DNA from: Mytilus galloprovincialis
Taxonomy: Eukaryota; Mollusca; Bivalvia; Mytilida; Mytilidae
NCBI RefSeq assembly: GCF_965363235.1
Contig: NC_134839.1
Location: forward strand, 94,507,743-94,571,742
Direction of reading: 5' to 3'
Length of the DNA stretch: 64,000 nucleotides
Made by a program: the position numbers and the translations under genes
The notes under the pieces: generated by a model
What the model saw: only the letters and a program-made list of their open reading frames with translations
Database searches by the model: none
Told to the model about the DNA's origin: nothing
Shown here: one piece after another, positions 36,000 through 49,700 of the stretch
How positions within the stretch are numbered: position 1 is the stretch's first letter
Layout of the letters: each line of letters begins with the position of its first letter

Positions 36000-38284
36000 T
36001 GTTATTATTTGCATTGTAATAGTGATAACTATGATAAATACATATGATAATTCACTGTACATTTCATAAATTACCTATTGCATCTATTTTAATTTTAACT
36101 ACTAAGAAGTAATTGGTAATTATTTTACAGCAATACCAGCCGTGTTTTATTTTAAAGAATCCTTTAGGTGTATGGACATGAGACTGTCTCTAATGAATCT
36201 AGATACACTAAAACGGAGAGTTTAACTTGTGACTGTAATAATTTCCGTAAATTTCTGGAGACAAATTATAGTAACTTTCCTTTAAAAAATTCAGGCATTG
36301 TCTCTGTTTTCATTCAATTCAGTCTTGAGATGTAATTGCAACTTACATGTTTTTGGTACAAAATAATCTGTTTGTCGTTTTCTATTGGCTAAATACTTTA
36401 ATACTAAATTTATTATTTACAAATTTAAATTCTAATAGTATGTTGTTTTGTGTTTGTTTCTAGAAAATTATGTTTCATCACATGTATAAGGTAATCGAAT
36501 AAAATCGTCTAGGATATGAATCCGACAAGCTAAACTTTTAGACGTTTCATTTATGATTTAGGTTTACGGAAACCCATTGAACAAATGAACGATTACAACT
36601 TTTAAAATGGACTTCATCGTGTGTTCAATTAAATAGAATAAAATAAAGTAATGGTTGGTACATGTACTACTTAGTATGCCAAAAGACAGTACACAACACA
36701 AACAACAATGACAATTACACCAAAGACACGAACTGTGAGCTCTAAATCGTCCCGAGTACAAACAAAGTTATTGAATAGAAACTATTTATTATGTGTGCCA
36801 TTTATACCTGATTCTCCAAATATCATGGTAAGACATGTCATAAGATAACAATCGACAAGGGTCCTGTCTTGGGATAGGGGTTCAAAATCGTTTTGACTAC
36901 CAAATGTGACGAGAAAATGTCCCATTGTGTCCCAAATGTCCCAAAAAAAAAACTTGTTGATAGATATAGGAAGATGTGGTATGAGTGCTAATAAGACAAA
37001 TCTCCATCCAAGTAACAATTTAAGAAAGTAAACCATTATAGGTCAAGTTACGGCCTTTACCAAGGAGTCTTGGGTCACACCGAACAGCAAGCTATAAAGG
37101 GCCCCAAAAGTTACTAGTGTAAAACCATTCAAACGGGAAAACCAACGGTCTAATCTATATTAAAACGAGAAAACTACATAAACAGACGACAACTACTGTA
37201 CATCAGATTCCTGACTTAGGACAGGTGCAAACATTTGTAGCGGGATTACTAAGGTTACATTAACATTTGTAGTGTGGGTGCTACATGTGGATCAAAATCT
37301 GCTTACCCCTCCGGAACACCTGACCCCATCCCCAGTTTTTGGTGGTGTTCGTGTTGCTTTGTCTTTAGTTTTTTTTGTTGTGTCTTGTGTATTATTATTT
37401 GTCTGTCTCTTTTCTGTTTTAGCCATGGCGTTGTCTGTCTATTTTCGATCTATGAGTTTGACTGTACCTTTGGTATCTTACGCCTCTCCTTTGTAATATC
37501 ATAGAAGGACAATTCAATCCTTTCTAAGTATTGGTGAGCAGCTGAAACATCCACCCTTTACATATATTTTAAATAAAGCAATACCCTATGATGTATTTGT
37601 TGACATAACATATAATACATTAATCTGTTGTGATTTTAAGCTATTTCAATGGTAGATAAATACATTTTATAAATATCTGATCTGATTGTGGTTTTAATCT
37701 TTTCTGTGAACTACTAACGATTCAATCAGTAACCTTGTTATTTATTTAATCTCAATTTCTTGAGCTTGTCATATATTATGATGCCATGGCGTTGTCAGTT
37801 TATTTTCGATTTATGAGTTTGACTGTCCCTCTGGTATCTTACGTCCCTCTTTTCAAATAATGGCCTACTCTAGCGTCTCACACATCGTAAGTGGCCCCCC
37901 ATTTTGAAATGTGGATAAACTTAGGATTTACCGATGTTATATCGTCTAACGTTCTCAAAAAATGGGTTGAAAAGTCCCATAAAATGAGGCACACTCGTTT
38001 TGATTTTCGGATTAATACAATGTAGGTCAAATGTGAAGGCCACAGCAGCTTTTGCTAGACTACAATCAGTTTGCTTCCCGGGTTAAACCTTTTGAACATA
38101 TGTCCAACATTAACTAAACATAGATGGGTAATGCCCTCTGATAAATAGACTCATTTTTTTTATTTTTAGCATATTCTCAATTATCTAACAAAGAAAATGT
38201 CAGTGCCACAACCCCAACAATTAGAATGTACTCTAAAATCTCTTTCTTATACTACAATTCATAACGATAGAAAATAGGATTATG
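36000..38284. other. intergenic region with dispersed repeats
   Basis: It contains a plus copy of the GATGTGGTATGA repeat (36,968-37,240) and two copies of another mussel-type repeat with 'gccatggcgttgtc(t/a)g' and 'atgagtttgactgt(a/c)cc' (37,280-37,500 and 37,785-37,860; also at 45,438-45,525 and about 54,640-54,875). Open frames in these copies are not genes. I see no coding signal. Confidence 0.65.
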
Positions 38285-38292
38285 CACTCACT

Positions 38293-38580
38293 TTGCTGGA
38301 ATTTTTAGCATCTCTAATAAAGGACTATCGAATGACGAGTAAGAGAACATATATACAATATAGAGAGAAAAAAGACCAAGGAAATTACGATATACTAGTA
38401 TTTAAAATAAATACTTTTGATGGAACACACAGGAAGAAATGGAGAAAAAGACAGATGATTACATTCCAAACCAGTGTAACTCGAGGCATCTTGGAAAAAA
38501 TGAGAAAATTTCTAGTGGAAGACATCGGGAAAAGGCTACATGATTTACAAAGTTGCCGAGATGCAGAAAACAGTAGATGA
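38293..38580 (+). CDS. unassigned small open frame, 95 aa
   Basis: A lysine- and arginine-rich frame without recognisable domain. It contains KKWRKRQM and a possible amphipathic stretch, MRKFLVEDIGKRLHDL, before the stop. A possible TATA or splice context is not clear. It could be a lineage-specific small protein, a fragment of a decayed element, or chance. Kept because its composition looks more protein-like than the surrounding frames. Confidence 0.15.
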   Translation: MLEFLASLIKDYRMTSKRTYIQYREKKDQGNYDILVFKINTFDGTHRKKWRKRQMITFQTSVTRGILEKMRKFLVEDIGKRLHDLQSCRDAENSR

Positions 38581-39877
38581 GTGAGTAAGGAGTTATTGCC
38601 CTTGAAAGGATTGAACAATGCAAATAACTTTCGTAGTTGTTGTGCACATGTTAAAAGTAATCTTTTTAGTAACAACGCATTCAATAAACTTGATATATTA
38701 TTTCTATTTCAGCAGTGTTAAATATTGTTTCGCTTTTTAAGAATTTTCGTAAACACTACCATATGTTAATCTATGACTTTTAAAAATCCACTTTTCCTCG
38801 TGGTTATCAGAGTCAAAAGGTCAACAACTACGACAAGACTACACAGTTATATAATAAGTTTAAATCAATCTAAGGACACATGTATATATCTCTTAATCAA
38901 GGACACTTTACAATTATAGATAAAATACACGGTTTAATAAAGCAGGCAACACTATTATATTCAAATTTAAATCACTTGTCATTTTCCTAATGATAGAATA
39001 ATATGTTGCATTGGTTTTAGATTTGTTCAACAAAAAGAGGAGTAAATTGAGTTCTGATATAACAAATAACTTTTTATATCAAAACGGGAAAGCTGATACC
39101 ATTTTTATTATCTATAACAGTACTGACCTTGTGTATTTTTTTGAATTGTAAAAGAGAGAGAATATTCTTACGCACTAAGTACATTCTATGAAGATATTAC
39201 CAACCCGAAATATAACCAATGTTTTTAAGCTTTAAAAATACGTTTATCTTCGAACAGTATGATGAAGGGTCGCTGTTCAAAAGGAAATATTTAACGCTGT
39301 TTCATTGACACCATATCAAAATGCGATGGTTAATTTGTTTAATTCCAGGCATTTTTAAGATATGTGGAAAAAGGAGAAAGTATGGCATTGCCGATTAAAT
39401 TTAAAAGTTTTTTTTATATTGCTTGGCCTTTGATATTCGTAATAATGTGGTACCTCGATATTTATATTCGAAACTTGAACATATTTTCGAAAGATTATTC
39501 GCTTCATTTTTAATGTACAAGTTATCGACAAGTTTAAAAATAAACTCTTCGATACATGCTATGTTTTTATTAAACCAAATACAGACGCGCTTTTCCTAAA
39601 GGAATCAAGATTTAGGATAGTTCATGATTATTCTTCTTTTTCATTGTACCATTGTATTCGAACAACTTGCTTATTGAGCTTATCTTCTCAAGAATTCTAT
39701 ATATATACAACGGCTTTTAAAATATTTAAATCTCGTATACTTTTGATGCTCCCCAGAATAATTTAGGAAGCAGTTAATTTTCTTAATCTTCCGTCTGTCC
39801 GTCCAAATTAATTCATTTATAGTGTCCTTTGGTTATTTTAAACAAAATTTAAACGTATTGAAAATAGAATATAAAAA

Positions 39878-40055
39878 AGAAGATGTGGTATGATTGTCAA
39901 TGAGACAACTATCCACAAAAGACCAAAGTGATACAGACATTAACAACTATAGGTCACCGTACGGCCTTCAACAATGAGGAAAGCCCATACCGCATAGTCA
40001 GCTATAATAGGCCCCGATAAGACAATGTAAAACAATTCAAACGAGAAAACTAGAA
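39878..40055 (+). repeat. dispersed mussel-type repeat (GATGTGGTATGA family), truncated
   Basis: About 175 bp matching the first half of the 13,911 copy, starting AGATGTGGTATGATTGTCAA and ending 'caattcaaacgagaaaacta'. Confidence 0.8.
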
Positions 40056-40416
40056 GCCTACCAATTGTGCGGCAACACGGTCAAAGATCAAGATAGGTGT
40101 TGCTAACATTGGAACGAAACTTGAAACATTGGAATATATTAAAAACAAACCTATCAAATGTATAAGTGTTTTCGTATACATATCCCAAGAACCTCGTGAA
40201 ATAACTTTGACATTAATAATGAAAATAAGAATGTGTTCTAATTACATAATTTATTGAATAAAAGCATAAAGCTTCAAAGCTAACATAATACCATCGCCTC
40301 AATAATTTATTAAACAGTAAGTACTCTTTATTCATCAGTGTTAACTCAGAACATGCAGGTACACATACAATTCTCGGTAAATGTTTTTGACTTTCGTTTG
40401 AGTCAGAAGCGCCAAT

Positions 40417-40422
40417 TTTATT
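40417..40422 (-). terminator. candidate polyadenylation signal of the ankyrin/death-domain gene
   Basis: TTTATT on the plus strand reads AATAAA on the minus strand, about 300 bp after the stop codon at 40,722. Other TTTATT copies lie near 40,306 and 40,326, so the site in use is uncertain. Confidence 0.3.
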
Positions 40423-40721
40423 TAAGGATTTTTTTAATTTATATTTTGAAGCCCGTCAAATTGTCGGAAATTAATCTATGAAACTAGCTGACAACAAATT
40501 CAGTAATATATTGACAATAGTAAATTCATATGAAATTATTTAAAATATTAAACAAAATTGAATGTGTAAGATGCGTGCACCTCAAAATAAACTGTGAACC
40601 TGCTGTCACTCGACTAGTTCTAAAAAAAATATTAATAAAATAGAATTATTATTTGGTGTAATACATGCACAGTGAGAATATAAGTGGCACGAATAAAGTT
40701 ATGTCTTCAAGGAATATTCCT

Positions 40722-43700
40722 TTACCAGCTAAAACATATTTCCCTGAGCTCTTTGTGAGCAATTTTGACTTCCTCAGCCTCAATATCCATTCCAGTTCTT
40801 TCTAATGCGGCAACCAGAAAGTTCACCTGACTTTCGTAAGGGCGCCTCCCCCTCCATTTCCAGAAAACTGCATCCAAGAAGTCATCTGTCTTAGGTAAAT
40901 CACTAGCAAGATTTGCTACTTCTGAAGGTGATACCTTTAGCTGTATTGCTAACTGGTGGGCTTCGTCCATGTTGAGTTTTTTCGCCAGTTGCATTAATGA
41001 GGTTATCTTAAGTACTTTAATTGTACCTAAAAAAAACAAATATCTCATATTAAACAAAAATATATTATCCACCTGTACTATTGGCAAGAAATGAAATTAT
41101 ATTTTTTTTGGCGCAAATAAATTATGACATCTTGTCAATGTATAAAGAACGTCCTACAAAACAAGAAGACAAAATGTGTAAGAAACTAGGCACTTATATA
41201 GAAAATTGGGATTTCTTTTATAGTGTACCCTTTTGTTGCACTAAAAACAACAAATTTAGTATGTTCCAGTTTAAGATTTTACATAGAACTCTCGCCACAA
41301 ATGCATTAGTAAAATTGAGAATGGAAATGGGGAATGTGTCAAAGAGACAACAACCCGACCACAGAAAAAACAACAGCAGAAGGTCACCAACAGGTCTTCA
41401 ATGCAGCGAGACATTCCCGCACCCGGAGGCGTCCCTCAGCTGGCCCCTAAACAAATATATACTAGTTCAGTGATAATGAACGACATACTAATTTCCGAAT
41501 TGTACACAAGAAACTAAAATTGAAAAAATACAAGACTAACAAAGGCCAGAGGCTCCTGACTTGGGACAGGCGCAAAAATGCGGCGGGGTTAAACATGTTT
41601 ATGAGATCTCAACCCTCCCCCTATACCTCTAGCCAATGTAGAAAAGTAAATGCATATAACAATACGCACATTTAAAATTCAATTCAAGAGAAGTCCGAGT
41701 CTGATGTCAGAAGATGTAACCAAAGAAAATAAACAAAATGACAATAATAAATAAATAACAACAGATTACTATCAGTTAACTGACATGCCAGCTCCAGACT
41801 TCAATTAAACTGATTGAAAGATTATGATTTCATCATATGAATATCAGGCACAATCCTTAGGGGTTTAGTATCATACCATCATAACATATATGAGAAGAAC
41901 ATAACCCGTGTCATGCCAACTACTGGTTTTGTAATAAATGTGTTTAGTTCCAATGCAAAGACCCTATAAGTGAATCAATATTAACGCCAAAACAGACATA
42001 TGGGTTAAAAGAAACTAACTTATGCAGTTTCTGTAATGAAACTAAAGATTCACATAGTTTTTTCACTGACCCCCACACCCCCCTCTTAACTTAATTTGGG
42101 AAAAATTGATTGACCAATAGGGATATATGTGAAATCGATTTTAGATTAACAAAACTTGCAGCAATGTTGACCCCCCCCCCCCCCCACCCCAAACTATTTG
42201 ATTTAAGTTTTTTATCCTACATCGATCTTTTGATGTCGTCCCTAATGTGGAAAATATTGTTCTTGGGTCAGAGTCTTGGGATGTTTCCCTAAACTTACTC
42301 ACTATTCTGGTTAAATATTACATTTATGCATGTCGCTTTAATACCTCATTACCGACTCTTACAGGTGTCATAGCTATGATTAAAAATTCCTACCGAATAG
42401 AAAACATATCTACCTCCTTTTACAGATCCCCTAAAGCAAGAGAGAAATTGATAGTAAATGGGAATTAATTAAAAACTTAGTTCACATGTGAGGAGAGATC
42501 TTTCTATTTTGTACTTAAGGCTTTATAATAGTTCATGTAGGATTAATAATATGTTGATGCACATCACAACTGGACAATGATTTGTGTGTATCTTAAAAGT
42601 ACTATCTATTTTTATTGATATTGTGATATACTAGTTTTTGTTTGATTGTATTTGAATTATCTCCCCTTGACTTATGTTGACATTTATTATGTGATTCTGT
42701 CCAACATGTTATCTGTTAATGATCTCTGGTGGCCTCTCCTGGTACCTCTCATGTTCAACATCATTGTATAGGCAGTGATGCATGTGGCTATAGAGGAGAA
42801 GGCTGTTGTCATCATTAACCTTATTAGCAGCATATTCAGGTATTCTAATCCAGAGTGATAAAGGATGAGTATGATCGAGTAGAAAATTTAGAACAATTAG
42901 CATAACTAACTTTTTAAGTTTAGACTGTTATTGAAAAATTTAATATCAATACATGTATAATGAATTAACTATATAATTATGTATCACAATACTTGGTGTG
43001 TTTTCAGATGAAATAAAAATAAATTACAAAAAAAAAAAAAAATTATGGGTTGCAAAAACGATAACTTAACAATTTTGAAAGCTTACTTTTCTAGTTTGAA
43101 TCTATAAATATATTTCAAAACTTATGCTCTATCTCTGTTAAACAAATTTAACCTAAGAAAGATTTTTCTATTTTTTATATGTCGTTTCTGGTCATATAAC
43201 GCCTCATATATTCCAGTACTTATACGTTTTTAAAATTATGGGTTAAAGTGTTCCTGTTAAAGGTTAGTCCCGAACAGCTCTCAAAGCTCAGCAAAGAGTA
43301 TTTGATTAATTTTATCATGCAGATGAGTGATTTACTTGTAAAAGCAGATGAAAACACTAAACATATACGGTACCCGGTTAGTCGAAAAACAGACATCCCC
43401 CAAAAATTACAAAATACAAACATCAGCCTACAAAGCAATACACAGACAAAAACAGTAAAATGAAACTCACAAAAACCTGGTCGTGAATATATTGTTTGAA
43501 AGGTGCATTTTGTTCTTAGTCATTATAACAATAAGCATCTATTAGATGTTAATTTGTATGAAAATACAGCTATAGTTGTATTACAGCTTACATTCAATAT
43601 CCACAGGTTGATGACCAACTATTACCAGATCGTCTGCATCTATCAAAATTAATAAGATGACATGAATGACATAGAAGGGAAAGTTAGCAATGTTTTTTTG

Positions 43701-46700
43701 TGTTCTCTTATGTACTGTTTTTCGTATCTACATTTGTTATTTAAACATTCAATTTCTTTGTTGTTTTTTTGTTTGTTTATGTATTAATTCATTACTTCTG
43801 GGTTTTTTCTACATCCTTGTATTTATATTTTATTGTTCTTTCGTCTAAATTTTTATATGTACATTTTTTATTTAAACATTTTGTTTTGAATGAAAGAGAT
43901 ATGATACAATTTGCGTTTTCCTACCAAGTATTTGAATTAACCTTCTAAATGTTGCAGCAAAACAATGCAATTAGGTAGTTGTTTTTAATTGCTATTCATT
44001 TTGAAATTTATTTTTAATTTTTTTTATGAAAAACCGCATTCCCGTATTCATTTATCAGAAATTAAATTTGTAATGTATCCAATACATGTTTTTAAAATTT
44101 TATTTGTAATGTGGTGTAAAAAATGCACTGATTTTGAGACATTTACAAACTACAACATGATAAAAAAAATAAACGAATATATGTATAGTAAATTCATGTA
44201 TACTGACCAGCAGCAGGTGGTGGCCGAAGGTGAACTGGAAGAGATGTCAGATTCATGTATGTCGTGATTGGATCTCTTGGTATCAACGTTTCTTTATTGT
44301 TTAAACAACCTTTACTTTCAACTACTCTGATTGGTTCTTGTCCTGTCTCTTCTATAAGTTCAATCTTGATTCGACCAATCGGAGGATTACTTTTGTCTAC
44401 CATCTCAGTGCTGAAAATTTGGTAATTATCTCGGTTTGGATGAAACATGAGCTTCTGTGTGTCTGATTGGTCTGTTCCTATTCTTTTTATATTGCCATCA
44501 AACTTAACCTTTTCATAAAACAAATGAGATGAAACAATCCGTATCCACAAAAACAAACAATTCCATTTTTCTCAACTTCTTAAACTCAATTAAATTATCA
44601 TAAAACCAAGCAAGACACGAAGTGTGTACGAATTCAAATGTAATTGAGAAGGATGGCTAGTTTTCCTGCCGAAATTGAGTTGTTTTTGGCTAAGCTACTA
44701 AAGAGACAAAACTAGATACTGATAAATAGCTATTGCTTATTTTTTGTAAACGCAAACATATGTTTACTGATTCACTGATTTATTTTTTGCTGTCTGTTAT
44801 ACATTGCATGATGTAAGCGTTCTTTGCGCAAATGTAAAAAAATACGTCGATATAGAAATCTATCCATTACATATATCATAGTACTAGTATGAATATTGGA
44901 CTGAATTAACCAGTAAAAACTTACACGTTAAATACAGTAAAATACTTACCCTGAACCACTGATTGACCTTGACTGTATGACTAATACCCTCGACTTCTTG
45001 AATCTCATATTGCTTTTTTTCCCAATGTTTCTTTCTCTTTTTTGCCTTTCGTTGTAATGCACATTCTATAACAATGGCATATTCGTCACGGGAAAGTGTT
45101 TTTACTACTGCAAAAAACTCGACTTGCCTTTCGTTGTTCAAAGCTTTTTGTATAAGCATAACCACTCCTATCATATCTGAATCAACCTTTCTCTTTGTTA
45201 CGCCTGTAAATCTTTAAACAAAATAAATAACACATAAATAATTTAACATGAGATTTCAAAATCATTTTTGGATCAATTCAAATTACAAAGTCGATTTATT
45301 TTGAAAATCATAGATGCAATGATATCTCATGTTAGCAACGAGATATGATGACTGGACATATTAGCTGATATACATGAATATTTGGTATGCTATAGATAAA
45401 GGCAACAGTAGTATAACGAGAGATTTTCGTTGTTTTTCCGTTTTCGGCCATGGCAGTGTCAGTTCGTTTTCGACTTATGAGTTTGAATACTCCTTTAGTA
45501 TCTTTCGCCTCTCTTCCATTTCTTATATAAGTATCCGTGATTTTGATTAGTTGCTAGTTTTTTTGTGTATTATTTTCCCGGGTTTTCAAATAAATAGATA
45601 CATATTTTATCACCGACAAGATATACACCCATATGTCGAGGATTTACCTAAACATAAACACTTACTAGTATTTAACCTTCAAAAAGTTGCTTGCTCATTT
45701 ATATGGGGCGACTGTTTTTGCATTTTAACGTTTTATAAGGAAATTTCCTTTGCCAAGCGATTCATGTAATTGTAGTACCTTTGTTCGAAGCATTTGTTTT
45801 AATAAGAATCTCTTCTAACACATAAGGGACCTTGGTAGCCGGGTGGTGTAAGTATTCGAACTATTGTGTAACAATCCAGTCAACACGGAAGCTGCAAGTT
45901 CGAATTCCGAACGGGACAGGTGCACTCGACTCCAATTTTAATTGATTAGTAATGTTAGTTTTCAGACCGAAGGTCGGTGGTTCTCTCCCGACCCATTTGA
46001 TTTCTCCACTAATACATACTGACAGCCACGAAAAAGCACAATAGTGTTGAAAGTGGCTTTAAACGTCAATCAATTTACAACCTGCTTATTTTTATTCGTG
46101 CGTCAGAAAAGAGTCTTTTGTATAATGAATGTACATTTATTTCATTTTTTTTATTTCAATCAAAATAAAAACATAATTATGAAACATATATTCCTATTTT
46201 TAAATGAAATTATTTTTTATTAGAAAAAAATGAGTGCAAACCTACATTGAGAAGTGCCTAATTTTGAAATTAGCACTTCGTCGTCGACTATCTTTCTGTG
46301 CAGTTTCAATTTCCCAATCTTCTATTTCATCAGGGAATTCTTTTGACGACGTTAAAATAACTATTTCAGTATCATCATTTAATGTCGAATGCATTGGTAA
46401 CTTCATGTCTATTGGTTGTTTTGGTTGTTGGTGGTTACTCATGGAAAGATCAATTACATTTGTAACTAAAACAGATTCCTCCATCGAATCAGCATCTTCA
46501 GTATTTACATCTTTAGTCTCCACGACCTGTCAAAATAATTGAAAAGATTTTAAAAGCTTATAACTGCACTTTCATGCATACCTATAAGAATTTATAAATT
46601 ATTCATATGATACTTGAATGAAAAGCTGTAAAGAGTTAAAAACACGCTGACATTAATTATTTCAACTTCTTGAAAAATCATTTGGAGCGTGATTGCATCA

Positions 46701-49700
46701 ACTTTCAAATTATTTTCCACATTTAAATCATCAATTATAAATATCTAAATAAGATATAAAGAAAGAACAGCTTGCTTTATGAATTTTGGATTTTTTTTTA
46801 CCATTTGCAGACCAGGGTGTGCAAATAGTCAAAAGATATCATAAGGACATAAGAGCTATGGTCCCGCAGCTAGTTTATTACTCAGTAGCAATGCTAATAA
46901 ATAGACTTGAGACAACAGTAGTGTACCGATTTTCAAGTCTCATAAATCCATAATGAATATATAAATCAAAGTAAAACAAAAACTGAGGGAATCAAATATG
47001 ATCAGGATGGAGCAAACCCAAAATCTACGTTAATAAATCTTTCCTCAGTGGTGCTCGAAGTACACTATCAATAGTCGCAACTCCAATCCAGTATTTCGAT
47101 TGGCTTATTTCCGAGTCTGAGTACGGTATTCATCTCTATATATAAATGAACACAAAGCCTAGTCACTATATCAAAAACATCGTGAGTATGGCCCAGAAGT
47201 CAATTAATTAAAATACTGGATTTGGTGTTTTAAGCTCAAATTTGACTTCGAGTTAAGTTTTATGAAAAAAAAGTCTGGTAGTTTGGCCGTTAATTCGACG
47301 CCTACTATGCTTAATCACCCTTTATACAAACCCACAATGTCTTTGATATCCTACTTTCATACAAATAACATACATTAAACAGAAGGTCTCCGGGCGAATC
47401 AAAAGTGTCCTTAGGTATATCTATTTCTGCATCTGGCTCCATCTGTGGTTGAATGGTCACTGCCTGCTCTGTAATACTGAATACCTCTGGTTTTTCTACG
47501 GTGACAAACATGAATGAAACAACTGCACCACTTTTGATGTTAACAGCAACGGTTACATATGTGTTCTAAAACAAAAGAAAAAATGACCAATAATAATTTA
47601 TAACCTTATCTCTTCTTACAGCAATATCATAAAATATCAAACTCGTTACTTTTCGATAGTACCAATAAGACTTACATAATCTAGTTAATACAAATACCTT
47701 ACTTATGTCAAAATAAAGTATACTCAATTTGAAATGGTTGATAACCTGTTGGAAACACTACGCAAAATTCAGGTAATTTATGTCTGTAGTCGAGCACTTA
47801 TATCTACAAGATGGAAGCTGTAGTTAAGCATCATTTAAAATATGAGATGAGGATAAGAAATGATATGCTAACCTGCTTTTATATCAAGTGATATCGAATA
47901 AATTTTCCATGACGGTTTGATATTTTATAAATACATTATACAGTGAAATGAAGTTGGCTTTGATCAGGAAACCACAATAGAGTTTGATATACATGTATTT
48001 AGTAGACATCAAACCACCAACATTTCTTTCAAGGTATGAATTAGTGGATGTCGTTTTCAAGAAATTTATAACTCGCTGTACACTCATGTCTCAATTACTT
48101 TAAGTTTCAGTAGGTAGGTAAATAGGATCAATTCAACAGTTTATAAGTGTTTTAATCCTGTGTCTATGCAACATAAACAAATTTGATTGATAAAATACCT
48201 AAGTATACGTCATGACGAATACAACAATAATGTCAGGATTATACAGTCCAAGTACAATAGCACAGTGTAGATACTATTCTGTACGCTATCCGGAAGTCGC
48301 GATTTTCGAAGCGAGAACTTTTTGAATCACATTTTAAATTTGATGGGTATACTGAATTAAACGGTAAGTTGATCATCTGTACATTGCTTATTGATTAATT
48401 CAGCCGACATCGATATTCTCAAATGGTTAAGAATTAAATTCCGCACATTCATTATTCGTATCTTTTCCTTAATCAAGAGATATTCAAGTGCATCACTAAG
48501 AAAAATCAGTCGGCGAACCTAAAATCAATCTTTTTACCCTCTTAGTGTTCAAATTAACCTGAAAACCTGACTTAATTAACTAAATGATGTATATTTCAAG
48601 TGGTGGTAAAAGTTTCAACCAGATCTTTGAAGCCAGAATTAAGAAAATTACACTTGTTTGAATTTCTCACTGTACGATCAGTCTCGCTTGTATATTTTAA
48701 AACTGTATGATCAGTCTTTATGTAACTGTATTCTAGTGGTGATTTCAAAGTTATTTACGATACATTAGAAGGTGGTATTTTTCTAAATAACACAAATATA
48801 TTTCAATACATTCACATCCTGAAAACTTATGAAACATGTTTTACGGCTTGATAGGGTGTACTCGACTTACTACATTAAGTATAAGGATGTTTAAATGTTG
48901 CTAAAATAAGAGGAAGGTTTGATGTATACTAGTATATAAGTTTCAGACATGTCCTTAATTATTCTTAAAACTGTACAAATAAAAATGCATGTATTTACAC
49001 ACATTCGAGGCCGTACCGTAGCCTATACTTGATCACAGTTCCTTCACTTTGTTTAAGATGTAGAGCAGTCTCTTTGACACTCAATATTACACCACTTTGT
49101 CAAGCGGGGGGTTATAGTGATAAAAAAAGTCCGTCTTTCCGTTCGTCCGTTGGACCGGTACAATATGTTTCGCCGGATTTGTAAGCGCATCTCCTCATAA
49201 ACCACTTAATATACATTGGGGGTTCCGGCCATTTTTAAATAGAGAGAGGGTCCGATCCAGGAGAAAAGGGGATTCCAAATATATGTTCCAATACATATGC
49301 ATTGATAGTTAAAAAAGGGTTTTAAACTGCCGGATCCCTTTTTTTTTAATCAGTCACTGATATAACTATTAATTTATCTTATTCGGTTTCCTTATCATAA
49401 ATGATAATGACTGTATTGAGCACCGTCTATTTCGAATTTTAGTAAATTCTTGTATGGGGTTACTTTCAATAAGATACGGACTTGAACATTGCATTATATG
49501 GGGGCATCCATCAGGTATTTCCAACACCTTCTAAACCAATCATTAAAGTTTTATGAAATTGCTCCATTTTTACTCGATTAATGCATTATGGACCTTCTAT
49601 TTCTGTAAACTTACCAAAATTATATCACATGAATTATCCCCCTACGCAAAGCTGTCTTTATCCATTTTTTTTTATTTTAAAAGGGACAAGCTTGATTTAT

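Noticed and set aside
37272-37504. Two overlapping plus frames of 74-76 codons with hydrophobic segments
   Set aside because: Both fall in a dispersed repeat present at several other places in the window.
45203-46246. A hidden extra exon between exons 9 and 10 of the ankyrin/death-domain gene
   Set aside because: The acceptor at 45,205-45,204 would break the phase, but the alternative acceptor at 45,213-45,212 restores it and gives the ZU5-like HFSIFTG, so no extra exon is needed.
46234-46542. 102-codon plus frame
   Set aside because: Antisense of the ZU5-encoding exon 9 (46,526-46,246).
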